A stretch of DNA of 64,000 bases from Bacteroidota bacterium (GCA_016709725.1 JADJMG010000003.1:1-64000); one strand, 5' to 3'. Positions 38,720 to 47,441 are shown, counted from the stretch's first letter. Notes: a model not told the origin generated them from the sequence alone. A program made the numbers and translations.

Positions 38720-39205
38720 TTATTTATCCCTCAATTTTTTTCCTTCTTCAATTCGTTTAAGAGCTTCTACCATTCGTGCCACCTTGACTTCGTCTGTTTT
38801 TGCCCCATAGATCCAATCGATATATTCTTTTTGTTGACCGTTAGTTAAGCTATTAAAAATTTGAAGTGCCTTTGGTGCGTCTCTTAAACAGGATAGAAAT
38901 TCTTCAGGTATTTCTGTTGGAGCATTGTCAGTATAAAGTATTACTTGCACCCAATCTCCTTCTTGCTTTCCTATTTCTTTTCGAATGGATGCTTTCACAG
39001 GTAAAAAAAGTTTGCCATTACCCATCGGCATGAGGGTATAATTTTTAAAAGTATAGTTGTCTATACTTCCTTTCACTTTTACCCAACCAAATGGCGCTTT
39101 TTTTTCTTGTAAAATTTCAGAAATGACAGCATACGTCCATCCTCCTTTCCCTGGATATTTTTCAAGCAAGTATTTTTTATCCACTAAAGGTTTTTCTTTT
39201 TTCAC
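38720..39205 (-). CDS. YdeI/OmpD-associated family protein with DUF1905 domain
   Basis: 161 residues. N-terminal DUF1905 beta module (YPGKGGWTYAVISEI, NYTFKNYTLMPMGNGKLFLPVKASIRKEIGKQEGD about 14-90), then a YdeI-like helical tail (PEEFLSCLRDAPKALQIFNSLTNGQQKEYIDWIYGAK, about 103-140). Proteins of this combination are common in Bacteroidota; bacteriocin-protection roles are proposed for YdeI but not established here. Confidence 0.87.
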   Translation of the reverse strand: MKKEKPLVDKKYLLEKYPGKGGWTYAVISEILQEKKAPFGWVKVKGSIDNYTFKNYTLMPMGNGKLFLPVKASIRKEIGKQEGDWVQVILYTDNAPTEIPEEFLSCLRDAPKALQIFNSLTNGQQKEYIDWIYGAKTDEVKVARMVEALKRIEEGKKLRDK

Positions 39206-39501
39206 TTTCAGAAACGGAATTCGTGGAATAAAGATAGTATAATTTTGAGATGAGTACTTTTTATGTGAATTATTATTGATTGAACTTTGCAGGATCCGTT
39301 TTCACTACCATCGGATTGTTAAAAAATATTTGATGAAAATTATGTTTAATTTTATTGTTTCTAATTTCTATTTCATTGAATTACCGTTACATTTAATTGG
39401 TAGAAGCCCATTTAATTATTTATTGATATTTATCAAAAACCCTTTGAATCAGAAATTGTTTATCTTTAAAAATTGTAAACTAATTTAAAAAATAATATAT
39501 C

Positions 39502-41703
39502 GTGAATACAGAAAGTAAATGCCCTTTTAGCGGAGGGGCGATGACACAAAGTGCTGGATCGGGCACAAGAAACCGCGACTGGTGGCCTAATCAGCTTAAG
39601 TTAAATATTCTGCGTCAATACGCTCCATTATCAAATCCGATGGATGACTCTTTTGACTATGCAAAGGAATTTTTGAGTCTCGATTTGAATGCTGTGAAGA
39701 AAGATATTTTTGAACTGATGACCACGTCTCAAGAATGGTGGCCTGCCGACTTCGGTCACTACGGTCCGTTTTTTATTCGAATGGCGTGGCACAGCGCAGG
39801 TACCTATCGTATCTCCGATGGACGAGGTGGCGCTGGATTTGGAACGCAGCGTTTTGCTCCACTTAACAGCTGGCCTGATAATGCAAATCTTGATAAAGCT
39901 CGCTTACTGATATGGCCCATCAAGCAAAAGTACGGGAAGAAAATATCCTGGGCTGACTTGATGGTTCTTGCAGGAAATTGCGCATTGGAATCGATGGGCT
40001 TTAAAACTTTTGGATTCGCGGGTGGTCGTGAAGATGTTTGGGAAGCACCCGAAGATATTTATTGGGGCTCGGAAGGAAAGTGGTTAGATGATAAACGACA
40101 CCAAGGTGATCGTGAATTAGAAAACCCGCTTGCCGCTGTGCAAATGGGACTCATCTATGTAAATCCAGAAGGACCTAACGGTAACCCAGATCCGTTATTA
40201 GCAGCTCGTGATATTCGTGAGACATTTGGGCGCATGGCCATGAATGACGAAGAGACGGTTGCATTGATTGCTGGCGGACATTCATTCGGTAAAACGCATG
40301 GCGCGGCAGATCCAGGTAAATATGTAGGAGTGGAACCTGCCGCAGCAGGAATTGAAGCGCAAGGATTGGGATGGAAAAATTCTTTTAACACAGGTCACGG
40401 TGTAAATACAATTACTAGTGGACTCGAAGGCGCTTGGACAACCACACCCACAAAGTGGAGTAATAATTTTTTCGAAAATCTCTTTGGATTTGAATGGGAG
40501 TTAACGAAGAGTCCAGCAGGAGCACAACAGTGGACTCCGAAGGGTGGCGCCGGCGCAGGAACAGTTCCAGATGCACATGATCCAAATAAAAAGCACGCAC
40601 CGTTTATGTTGACTACTGATTTGTCACTACGCATGGATCCCGCGTATGAAAAAATTTCAAGACGCTTTTTAGAAAATCCTGATCAATTCGCAGATGCATT
40701 TGCTAAAGCTTGGTACAAATTAACGCATCGTGATATGGGTCCCATCACTCGTTATTTAGGAGCGGAAGTTCCAAAAGAAGTGTTGATTTGGCAAGATCCA
40801 ATTCCGGCAGTGACGCATCAATTAATTGATGAACAGGATATCACTGCTTTAAAATCGAAAATCGTGGAAAGTGGATTAACCGTCTCCCAATTAGTATCTA
40901 CAGCTTGGGCATCCGCATCTACATTTCGTGGGTCCGATAAACGTGGAGGAGCTAACGGTGCGCGTATACGTCTAGCGCCACAAAAAAATTGGAAAGTGAA
41001 TAACCCTGCTCAATTGGAAAATGTGTTAAAGACATTAGAAGGAATTCAATCTTCATTTAATAAAGAGCAAACTGGAGGGAAGATGGTTTCATTGGCAGAT
41101 ATTATCGTTTTAGCAGGATGTGCAGGTGTTGAGCAAGCAGCAAAAAAGGCAGGACATGATGTGAAAGTTCCCTTTACATCTGGTCGTGCAGATACCTCTC
41201 AAGAACAAACCGATGTCGAATCATTTGCTGTTTTAGAAGCAAGTGCAGATGGATTCAGAAATTATTATAATCCTCGTCACCGTACTTCTGCAGAAGAAAT
41301 GTTGATTGATAAGGCACAATTGATGACACTTACTGCTCCTGAAATGACGGTCTTGTTAGGCGGAATGCGCGTGCTAAATACCAACTTCGATCAATCGAAG
41401 CATGGTGTTTTCACTAATAATCCTGAAACATTAACGAATGATTTCTTTACAAACTTGCTCGATTTAAATACAACATGGAATTCGACAAGCGATGTGCAAG
41501 ATGTGTTCGAAGGACGCGATCGTAAAACTGGTAAAGTGAAATGGACTGGAACGAGAGCCGATCTTATATTCGGATCGAATTCGGAGTTGCGTGCATTAGC
41601 TGAAGTTTATGCTTGTAATGATTCGAGCCAAAAGTTTATAAAAGATTTTGTAGCCGCCTGGGCAAAGGTGATGAATCTCGATCGTTTCGATGTAGTGAAA
41701 TAG
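39502..41703 (+). CDS. katG: catalase-peroxidase KatG
   Basis: 733 residues, full length for the family; starts at GTG 39502. Distal heme pocket MAWHSAGTYR (about 92-101, Arg/Trp/His present), proximal heme His in GGHSFGKTHGA (about 256-266), and the tyrosine of the Met-Tyr-Trp crosslink in LIYVNPEGPNG (about 215-225). The second, catalytically inert peroxidase-like half is complete (RGGANGARIRLAPQKNW). It destroys hydrogen peroxide by catalase and peroxidase cycles with heme b. Single gene with its own terminator; no OxyR site could be identified. Confidence 0.97.
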   Translation: MNTESKCPFSGGAMTQSAGSGTRNRDWWPNQLKLNILRQYAPLSNPMDDSFDYAKEFLSLDLNAVKKDIFELMTTSQEWWPADFGHYGPFFIRMAWHSAGTYRISDGRGGAGFGTQRFAPLNSWPDNANLDKARLLIWPIKQKYGKKISWADLMVLAGNCALESMGFKTFGFAGGREDVWEAPEDIYWGSEGKWLDDKRHQGDRELENPLAAVQMGLIYVNPEGPNGNPDPLLAARDIRETFGRMAMNDEETVALIAGGHSFGKTHGAADPGKYVGVEPAAAGIEAQGLGWKNSFNTGHGVNTITSGLEGAWTTTPTKWSNNFFENLFGFEWELTKSPAGAQQWTPKGGAGAGTVPDAHDPNKKHAPFMLTTDLSLRMDPAYEKISRRFLENPDQFADAFAKAWYKLTHRDMGPITRYLGAEVPKEVLIWQDPIPAVTHQLIDEQDITALKSKIVESGLTVSQLVSTAWASASTFRGSDKRGGANGARIRLAPQKNWKVNNPAQLENVLKTLEGIQSSFNKEQTGGKMVSLADIIVLAGCAGVEQAAKKAGHDVKVPFTSGRADTSQEQTDVESFAVLEASADGFRNYYNPRHRTSAEEMLIDKAQLMTLTAPEMTVLLGGMRVLNTNFDQSKHGVFTNNPETLTNDFFTNLLDLNTTWNSTSDVQDVFEGRDRKTGKVKWTGTRADLIFGSNSELRALAEVYACNDSSQKFIKDFVAAWAKVMNLDRFDVVK

Positions 41704-41730
41704 AAAATGATTGAAACAAATAGTTAAATG

Positions 41731-41762
41731 AAAAGGTGGTCAGCTTCGACCACCTTTTTTAT
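41731..41762 (+). terminator. katG intrinsic terminator
   Basis: Perfect seven-base stem GGTGGTC / GACCACC around a six-base loop, flanked by A and T runs (six T downstream), 28 bp past the katG stop. Confidence 0.9.
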
Positions 41763-42106
41763 TTAACTATAAAATTCTATCTAAATTTGAAATCACAAGA
41801 ATGGCTCGCAATCCCGATAGCTATCGAGACGCTTAGGGTTCTCGCAGAAAAATTTCTCGCAACTCCACGGAAAAATTTATCAGATTTATTTTTTTGTTTT
41901 ATAAAACAAATAGGTAAATCACTAAACAAAATACACGAATCATTACGAGTTAAGTCTTAACATCTTTGCGCCTTTTAGCGAATTGAACTTTGCGCCTTCG
42001 CGAGAAAATTTATCAAAGCGCAGCCTGTAAACTTAATAGAGAAAAGTTAGCTACCTATCTGAACTTAGGAATGTAAAATGAGAATTATTAAAAAATATTT
42101 TAAAGA
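41763..42106. repeat. intergenic repeat remnants
   Basis: Non-coding stretch containing a near-perfect copy of the palindrome TCCCGATAGCTATCGGGA at 41812-41829 (one mismatch) and two direct copies of CTTTGCGCCTT 24 bp apart (41964 and 41988), each followed by a GCG-A-rich segment. The same palindrome, perfect, occurs inside the DUF4256 gene. No gene is seen in the stretch. Confidence 0.45.
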
Positions 42107-42337
42107 TCAAATCAAATCTATTTTTTTCGAAAGTTCATAATCCTTTTCCGTGATCTTCCCTACATCATGTGTTCTCGTTTTTACTAATACTTGGTTATAA
42201 CTATGCAATAAAAGATCAGGATGATGATTCATTCCTTCGGCGAGCGGAACGATTTTATTAATAAAGTCGACAGCCAAAACGAAATTCTTAAATTTGAAAT
42301 TCTTTTGTAAATAATTGTTTTCTATTTCCCAGCTCAT
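42107..42337 (-). CDS. 4a-hydroxytetrahydrobiopterin dehydratase (PCD/DCoH)
   Basis: 76 residues. The diagnostic PCD sequence EGMNHHPDLLLHSYNQVLVKTRTHDVGKITEKDYELSK runs through the second half, giving the conserved HH pair and the DxGxxTxxD motif (residues about 38-68). Dehydrates pterin carbinolamine to quinonoid dihydrobiopterin for aromatic amino-acid hydroxylases; lone copies may act in other pterin pathways. It is slightly shorter than average (about 95), missing a few N-terminal residues. Confidence 0.85.
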   Translation of the reverse strand: MSWEIENNYLQKNFKFKNFVLAVDFINKIVPLAEGMNHHPDLLLHSYNQVLVKTRTHDVGKITEKDYELSKKIDLI

Positions 42338-42496
42338 GGTGTTTTATTTTTAAATTGTTTTAAAAAGATTAATTTAGAACTTCATATCACTGATTTATTT
42401 TTTACATTACTCAAAGATATAAAATTCCAATGTATAAATTTTAGATATCAATTCAAATTAGTGATATACCTTTTCAGATAGTGTACGGTAAATCTT

Positions 42497-43165
42497 CTAC
42501 CAAAAGTACCCAACATTAACGCCCAATTCTATAGTAGGTGCAATGGAAATATCATTTACAATTGTGTTTTTAGGATATTGAAAAGCAGTTCCATTTCCAG
42601 AGCTATCATAAGTGTATTTATGCGTTCTTTTTGTTCCTACAGAAGCCCCAAATATGATGAAGAAATCGGTAAAAAAATGTTCATCCACTTGTTCTGATTT
42701 GCCAAGTCCGAGTGCTATGTTAATTAAATTTTTGTCTACCGATACTACTTCGCGAAAGGAACTGTTGTAGCCATTTGATCCACGTCGGGTAGTATATTTG
42801 GGCGTATGCAAATTCCAATAACTTATTCGTGAATAATAATAGGGAGAGTAATTGCTATAGCGGTTGTCAGGTTCGTGATAAACCTTAAATCCAATACGTG
42901 CAATGTCTCCTGTTTGTTTCCACAATTTGAATTCACCACCCGCTCCACCATTTTTAATGATGGTTAAATTTCGAAATCGATGTGCATAAGAAAGTTCTAA
43001 TAGTGATGTCGACGAAAGTTTTAAGTTAAAGTAAAGTCCTGCCTCCTGAAAAATGATTCCTGAAACTAAGTTCGTTGAAAGTGAATTTCGCACGGAGTCT
43101 CTTTGCCCTTGACAAGGTTGGGTGTATAGAAATAAGATACAGCAGATTAAAATTAAATTCTTCAC
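42497..43165 (-). CDS. outer-membrane protein-like hypothetical
   Basis: 222 residues: signal peptide (MKNLILICCILFLYTQPCQGQ) and then alternating aromatic strands (GLYFNLKLSSTSLLELSYAHRF, IARIGFKVYHEP, FTDFFIIFGASVG, PTIELGVNVGYFW) ending in aromatic residues, which fits an outer membrane beta barrel. Specific family not recognised. Precedes DUF4256 on the strand with a 20 bp gap. Confidence 0.65.
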   Translation of the reverse strand: MKNLILICCILFLYTQPCQGQRDSVRNSLSTNLVSGIIFQEAGLYFNLKLSSTSLLELSYAHRFRNLTIIKNGGAGGEFKLWKQTGDIARIGFKVYHEPDNRYSNYSPYYYSRISYWNLHTPKYTTRRGSNGYNSSFREVVSVDKNLINIALGLGKSEQVDEHFFTDFFIIFGASVGTKRTHKYTYDSSGNGTAFQYPKNTIVNDISIAPTIELGVNVGYFW

Positions 43166-43184
43166 ACAGTCATTTTTAGCATTT

Positions 43185-43757
43185 TTAAACCCTTAATAAT
43201 CCGCGAAAACCTCTAGCAGCATAATAAGATTCTGCTCCATTGTGATACAAGAAGATGGTTCCATACCGGAAGTCACCAAAGATAGCTCCGCCTAATTTCC
43301 TAATGTCGCTAGGAGTTTTTAACCAGCTCGATGTTTTCATATCGAAGGGCCCAAATTTTTGTAGAGCCCTATATTCTTCTTCCGATAAGATTTCAATGCC
43401 CATTTCTGCAGCTAACGCCATGGCACTGTTTTTAGATTTGTTTTCTTTCCTGGCATTTAGTGCCGCTTGATCATAACATAAACTTCTGCGTTCTTTTGGA
43501 CTTTCTGCCGAACAATCCATGAAAATAAACTCATTTGTTTTTTTATCATTCCCGATAGCTATCGGGACCACAACATCAGGCTCGCCTCCTGTTCTTTCCA
43601 TTTCGTAAAGCGACCATATTTTCTCTAGATTTGATTTAAGCTTTTTTTCTACTGCATCCCAAACAAGCCCTTTGTGGCGTGACATGTGTTTTTCAAAGCG
43701 TGATTTTAAAGTATTAATTAATTCTTCGACTTGCTTTGACGTTAATTTCTTTTTCAT
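43185..43757 (-). CDS. DUF4256 family protein
   Basis: 190 residues. Family signatures: RFEKHMSRHKGLVWDAVEKKL at the start, MERTGGEPDVVVPIA, FMDCSAESPKERRSLCYDQAAL, and a closing GTIFLYHNGAESYYAARGFRGLLRV. Conserved single-domain cytoplasmic protein of unknown function, frequent in Bacteroidota. It contains the perfect 18 bp palindrome TCCCGATAGCTATCGGGA at 43550-43567 within the PIAIGN codons. Confidence 0.9.
   Translation of the reverse strand: MKKKLTSKQVEELINTLKSRFEKHMSRHKGLVWDAVEKKLKSNLEKIWSLYEMERTGGEPDVVVPIAIGNDKKTNEFIFMDCSAESPKERRSLCYDQAALNARKENKSKNSAMALAAEMGIEILSEEEYRALQKFGPFDMKTSSWLKTPSDIRKLGGAIFGDFRYGTIFLYHNGAESYYAARGFRGLLRV
43550..43567. repeat. 18-bp perfect palindrome inside DUF4256
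   Basis: TCCCGATAGCTATCGGGA reads the same on both strands; a near-copy lies at 41812. The inserted codons spell PIAIG, which keeps the reading frame, so the element is compatible with the gene. Confidence 0.6.
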
Positions 43758-43850
43758 CTTTGATTAATGATCTAATATTGAATTCAAGTTTTGTAATTAA
43801 TATTCGTTTGCTTTTATTTTTTTGTTCAAGTAAAAGTAGTTTATGATATT

Positions 43851-44495
43851 CTAAGATTCGAGATTTGGAAACACTTCCTTTTTTCTTTTTCGCATCTCTT
43901 CAGCAATCACTTTGCCACTTTCATCTTGTTTTTGAAGCTGTTCTATGATGTTATCATAGCTTGCAGCGTCTCGATCTTGACTTAATTTGAAGACAGTATC
44001 CAGTTCTGTGATTTCAATTTCGAATGCAACAATGGCTTTCATTAGTTTTTTTGTGTATTCGGCAGGAAGATTGTCATAGATGGTAGTTGAATTCGGATTG
44101 TTATTTTCAAAATGAAGTGTGGTCATGCGCAAGGCGTCAATTAAACCTTCATCATCTAAATATCGAATTATACCTTTCACATGTACACTCATGTAATTCC
44201 AAGTGGAAGGCGTGTGTGGATTACTATACCACGTTCCGCTTACATACGTGTGATGTCCGGAGAAAACGACCAGCACGTGTTGATTATGCAAGAAAGCTTT
44301 ATGGTGGTCATTGTTTTTCATGATATGACCCCTGAGTATTTTCTTTCCATTTTTTTCTTCAATAAAAACAGGGAGTTGTGTGCAAACAGGTTTGTTTTCT
44401 TGATCACAACCTGATAAATAAGCAAAAGGATATCTAGCAATAAACTCATTTATTACGAGTTCGTTTTTTTCTTTATGATAAGGAATATTATACAT
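43851..44495 (-). CDS. FMN-binding negative regulator, PaiB family
   Basis: 214 residues. The opening YNIPYHKEKNELVINEFIARYPFAYLSG and the block VFSGHHTYVSGTWYSNPHTPSTWNYMSVHVKG are signatures of PaiB/YwlG-like flavin-binding proteins (split-barrel). PaiB represses sporulation and protease genes in Bacillus. In Bacteroidota these are probably flavoproteins that report redox state. No cognate operator could be identified. Confidence 0.9.
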   Translation of the reverse strand: MYNIPYHKEKNELVINEFIARYPFAYLSGCDQENKPVCTQLPVFIEEKNGKKILRGHIMKNNDHHKAFLHNQHVLVVFSGHHTYVSGTWYSNPHTPSTWNYMSVHVKGIIRYLDDEGLIDALRMTTLHFENNNPNSTTIYDNLPAEYTKKLMKAIVAFEIEITELDTVFKLSQDRDAASYDNIIEQLQKQDESGKVIAEEMRKRKKEVFPNLES

Positions 44496-44776
44496 AAGAT
44501 ATATTCTTTAGTTGGAATATTTTAATGGAAACCAACTAAATACTTCCGCTTAAGTCGTTAGGTTATTCTTTGTGAAGAATTGTAAACAGAATGGCAGAAG
44601 TATTTATTTGCGAAAATAAAAATAGGAACAAAAGAGATTAGAACAAAATATCAGTCTTTTTTATGGTTTACAGAGCCATAGAAAAGACTGAAATAATTGC
44701 CACCTAAATGTGCTTTTTGGAATGTAAAAAAGTAGGAAAGTTCCTATAATGAAAAATATAGCTTCTAATAAAGATC

Positions 44777-44872
44777 TTATGATCTGCTTTTGTGCCAGAT
44801 ATGTAATGCTTTACCTACCGCTACTATTATAACAGCAATTCCCAATATTGCCCACCACGACCAAGTTATCAT
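44777..44872 (-). CDS. 31-residue single-TM membrane peptide
   Basis: ATG at 44870-44872 opens MITWSWWAILGIAVIIVAVG followed by KALHIWHKSRS and TGA-free stop TAA at 44777-44779. One transmembrane segment with a positive C-terminal tail. It lies 63 bp after the stop of the eRF1-like gene on the same strand and so may belong to that regulon transcript. Too short to assign by family; a real gene is supported by the clean TM pattern only. Confidence 0.45.
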   Translation of the reverse strand: MITWSWWAILGIAVIIVAVGKALHIWHKSRS

Positions 44873-44935
44873 ATGAATTAGATTTTATAGTTTATTTATT
44901 GAAAAGATGTTTAAGTGATTGGATGTGTAATTATT

Positions 44936-45313
44936 TCACTTTTTTTCAAAATGTTTTTTTACAAAGGAGTGCTGCTGATTTTCCGTCATTTTATCTGCCT
45001 GTTCAATTTTAATATTTACTTTTTCAAAGTGAGTATCTGCTCTTAGTATATTAAAAAGTTCCAATTTTGCATCAGTAGGACCGAAAAGTAAAACCTCGTC
45101 GTAATTTCTGATGATCGCTCCTAAGTTTTGATAAAATTCAGATTGTTTTTGTTGCTCCTTATTATGCATGATGTTTTCACTTTTGCCAAGACTTTCTGAC
45201 TTTTCTTCTTTCGTAAATTTGGAGTCGATGATATTCGTTTCTATGGCATCAATTTTATATTCCATGATGTTGGCACTTCTGTGGTCCATCCAAATTCCTA
45301 AGTATTTTTTCAT
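44936..45313 (-). CDS. hypothetical protein, eRF1 domain 3 / host-attachment-like
   Basis: 125 residues. KKYLGIWMDHRSANIMEY at the start and YDEVLLFGPTDAKLELFNIL with VNIKIEQADKMT near the end match small Bacteroidota proteins with an eRF1-domain-3-like (bacterial archaeo-eukaryotic release factor, BaeRF) fold; the central part is low in hydrophobic residues. Function unknown, possibly ribosome rescue; that is family inference. It has the regulon promoter at 45357-45421. Confidence 0.6.
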   Translation of the reverse strand: MKKYLGIWMDHRSANIMEYKIDAIETNIIDSKFTKEEKSESLGKSENIMHNKEQQKQSEFYQNLGAIIRNYDEVLLFGPTDAKLELFNILRADTHFEKVNIKIEQADKMTENQQHSFVKKHFEKK

Positions 45314-45356
45314 ATGTTTATATTTTTTTTGTTTTTATAGATTTGCTTGTATTGTA

Positions 45357-45421
45357 TAAAAGTGCAGACTAAAATTGAATAAAATATTACAAAATAATTT
45401 ATTCAAATTACATTATTCACA
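45357..45421 (-). promoter_or_regulatory. regulon promoter copy 1 (eRF1-like gene)
   Basis: On the minus strand: TGTGAA (45421-45416), 3 nt, TGTAAT (45412-45407), 15 nt, TGTAAT (45391-45386), 21 nt, CACTTTTA (45364-45357) as -7-like element. The gene starts 43 nt further. The spacings are identical to the other six copies. Confidence 0.75.
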
Positions 45422-45501
45422 CCTATTTAAAAGTTTGAACTTTTTTCAAAATCTAAATTCACATTAGAAACTTAGATTTTGAGATACATTTTATTTTCAC
45501 A

Positions 45502-45536
45502 AAAAAAAGTCGTTGATGTTTTGTTCAACGACTTTT
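45502..45536. terminator. bidirectional intrinsic terminator
   Basis: Strong stem AAAGTCGTTGA / TCAACGACTTT with runs of A on one side and T on the other. On the minus strand it follows a short remnant ending at 45551. Confidence 0.8.
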
Positions 45537-45550
45537 AGCTTTAACTAAGA

Positions 45551-45658
45551 CTAAGGTACTCTAATTGTTTCATAAGCACTGCTTTTGTAATGAGCGGTAC
45601 ATGTGATTCCCTGAAAATATATTATAGGTTTCTGTAAAGTCCTTGAATATAATTGCTT
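45551..45658 (-). pseudogene. C-terminal remnant of an unrecognised gene
   Basis: A 35-codon open stretch bounded by TAA and TAG (KQLYSRTLQK ... GITCTAHYKSSAYETIRVP) has no start codon and ends just before the terminator at 45502. It looks like the tail of a deleted gene; no family was recognised. It could also be a chance open frame. Confidence 0.3.
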
Positions 45659-45803
45659 TTATAGGGTGATTGTAAAGTAATATATTTTAAGTATGGATAT
45701 TAAGAAACACCACTTCTTAGGAAGAGATAAACACTAAGTAGAGAATAACTAGCATAATACCCAATTATGGACAGCTAATTCACATATTCGAAGAAATCGA
45801 ACT
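45659..45803. other. intergenic stretch
   Basis: AT-rich sequence between the remnant and the cupin gene, closed in all frames. A lone TTCACA (45779-45784) lacks the other boxes and is not considered a regulon promoter. Confidence 0.3.
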
Positions 45804-46142
45804 TTATTCGTATCCGCTTTTAATTACTGTACTAATCATTTTAAAACGTCCATTAGGCTTAATATGATTTGATTTGTGTGCTGGAATGATGATAGATTGC
45901 CCTATTTGAAGAAATATGGATGCACCATCTATAACAATTTCAGCATTACCTTCAATAATTTGAGCAAAAGTATCAAAAGGAGAGGTTTTCTCAGTTAATC
46001 CTTCACCACTATCAAATGACATGACTGTGATATTGCCTGTTGATTTTTTAAGAATGGTTTTGATAACTACTGAGTTCGGCACGTATTCTATTATTTCAAC
46101 GGTAATATGTGCTTTTGATTTCTCTAATTCAGATGTCTCCAT
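45804..46142 (-). CDS. cupin-domain protein, intact copy of a local three-member family
   Basis: 112 residues, single cupin: PFDTFAQIIEGNAEIVIDGASIFLQIGQSIIIPAHKSNHIKP with the expected glycine turns and one histidine in the first motif position replaced, so metal binding is uncertain. Two related loci lie at 61818-62213 and 54100-54194. Lies 26 bp after a lipoprotein gene, probably the last gene of the CsbD operon. Small cupins of this type are generally found with stress genes in Bacteroidota. Confidence 0.8.
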   Translation of the reverse strand: METSELEKSKAHITVEIIEYVPNSVVIKTILKKSTGNITVMSFDSGEGLTEKTSPFDTFAQIIEGNAEIVIDGASIFLQIGQSIIIPAHKSNHIKPNGRFKMISTVIKSGYE

Positions 46143-46168
46143 TCGATATATTTTATCCGAAGAGAGCT

Positions 46169-46621
46169 TTATTTTTTATCATTATGGTTAAAGTTTTTTA
46201 AAGACTCTCCTAATTCATCCATATCATGGCTAAACTCTCTTTTAAAGGACTGCCATTTTTCGTTTCCATCGTCTTTGTATTCCGACATTCTTTGTTTTAT
46301 GTTTACATTTCTTTGTTCTAAAATTGCAATTTTCTCTTTATTTTCATCTTGAACAGACTTTTTCTCTTTCAACATGCTTGCATTGATTTCAGCAATTTTT
46401 TTGTCGTTTGTAGCAATTTTTTCGTCCATTTCTTTTTTAAAGTTTTCAAACTCTTTCGAATAATCGTTTTGCGCTTCTGTTAAATCCTGTTCGGCTTCTA
46501 CTACATCCTCTTGTGCATTCTCAACTTTTTCTGCTGGAGAATTACAACTAGTAATAAAGAATAACACTATAATGGAAGCTAACACTAAGCTAGCATTTAG
46601 TTTATTAATTACATTTTTCAT
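46169..46621 (-). CDS. coiled-coil lipoprotein (paralogue of 46717-47175)
   Basis: 150 residues. Signal peptide with lipobox FITSC (Cys about 26), then continuous heptad coiled coil (EKVENAQEDVVEAEQDLTEAQ; KKEMDEKIATNDKKIAEINAS) and a conserved tail RMSEYKDDGNEKWQSFKREF followed by SHDMDELGESLKNF. The tail closely matches that of the neighbouring gene. An envelope stress-associated role is plausible; function unknown. Confidence 0.75.
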   Translation of the reverse strand: MKNVINKLNASLVLASIIVLFFITSCNSPAEKVENAQEDVVEAEQDLTEAQNDYSKEFENFKKEMDEKIATNDKKIAEINASMLKEKKSVQDENKEKIAILEQRNVNIKQRMSEYKDDGNEKWQSFKREFSHDMDELGESLKNFNHNDKK

Positions 46622-46716
46622 TTTAGTTTGATTTTTTTATTTATTTAAATTAAGATAATTGGATAAGTATGAAAATTCCCGGTCGTGCATTTATATTTAA
46701 GTCGGTTACGTAGGTT

Positions 46717-47175
46717 CTAATTATTAACAGCGAATGTCGAATCATTCAATGATTTTCCAATAGCTTCCATGTCGATGCTAAATTCTTTTTTAAATAATAG
46801 CCATTCTTTAGAACCACCTTCTTTGTATTCAGACATTCTTTTTTTCATCGCGCAATTTTTACGATCTAGAACAGAAATCGGTTCTTTATATTCCGCGGTA
46901 TAAGATTTCGATTTATTGGAAATACTTATTTTATATTCATTTATTATTTTTTCATTAACAGCAATTCTTGCAGTAGCCGCTTTTTTGAATTTTATAACTT
47001 CAGCTACGTGCGCATAGTGAGCTTGAATTATTTTCTTTTCGGTCGCAGTCAATCTATCTTCTGAAGATTCTGGTCTCTGAGTAAATAATTGACAGCTAGT
47101 TGACATTATAATTACAAAACATGCAGCGTAAACCAAAATTGATTTTGTAATATTACATGCACTTATCATATTCAA
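46717..47175 (-). CDS. coiled-coil lipoprotein (paralogue of 46169-46621)
   Basis: 152 residues. Lipobox STSC (Cys about 28), a shorter coiled coil, then MKKRMSEYKEGGSKEWLLFK with EFSIDMEAIGKSLND, aligned residue for residue with the tail of the next gene. Both belong to a Bacteroidota-type lipoprotein family of unknown role. Follows CsbD by 80 bp in the presumed operon. Confidence 0.75.
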   Translation of the reverse strand: MNMISACNITKSILVYAACFVIIMSTSCQLFTQRPESSEDRLTATEKKIIQAHYAHVAEVIKFKKAATARIAVNEKIINEYKISISNKSKSYTAEYKEPISVLDRKNCAMKKRMSEYKEGGSKEWLLFKKEFSIDMEAIGKSLNDSTFAVNN

Positions 47176-47255
47176 TATTTTTTTAGTGGAATTATCTTGA
47201 AGAGAAAAAAATCGCTAAGCAAAATGCCTAACGATTATTTATTTTTGGATTCTGT

Positions 47256-47441
47256 TTAAATAGACTTTATGATATCGTGCAATTCTTCTTTGGTTTTTCC
47301 AAGTTTAATTTGAAGTTTGCCCATCATTTCATCTTTCTTACCGTCAACAAACATTAAATCGTTGTCTGTTAATATTGCAAATTTTTGTTTGAGCCTTCCT
47401 TTTTGCTCATTCCAAGTTCCTTTTATTTCTGAAATATCCAT
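47256..47441 (-). CDS. CsbD family general stress protein
   Basis: 61 residues from the ATG at 47439-47441 (MDISEIKGTWNEQKGRLKQKF); longer frames are ignored since homologues begin here. CsbD signature: MDISEIKGTWNEQKGRLKQKF with GKLQIKLGKTKEELHDIIK. In Bacillus csbD is a sigma-B general-stress gene; in Bacteroidota it accompanies stress regulons. It carries a regulon promoter 55 nt upstream. Confidence 0.9.
   Translation of the reverse strand: MDISEIKGTWNEQKGRLKQKFAILTDNDLMFVDGKKDEMMGKLQIKLGKTKEELHDIIKSI

Noticed and set aside
45779..45784. TTCACA as an eighth regulon promoter
   Set aside because: The TGTAAY boxes at the fixed spacing are absent.
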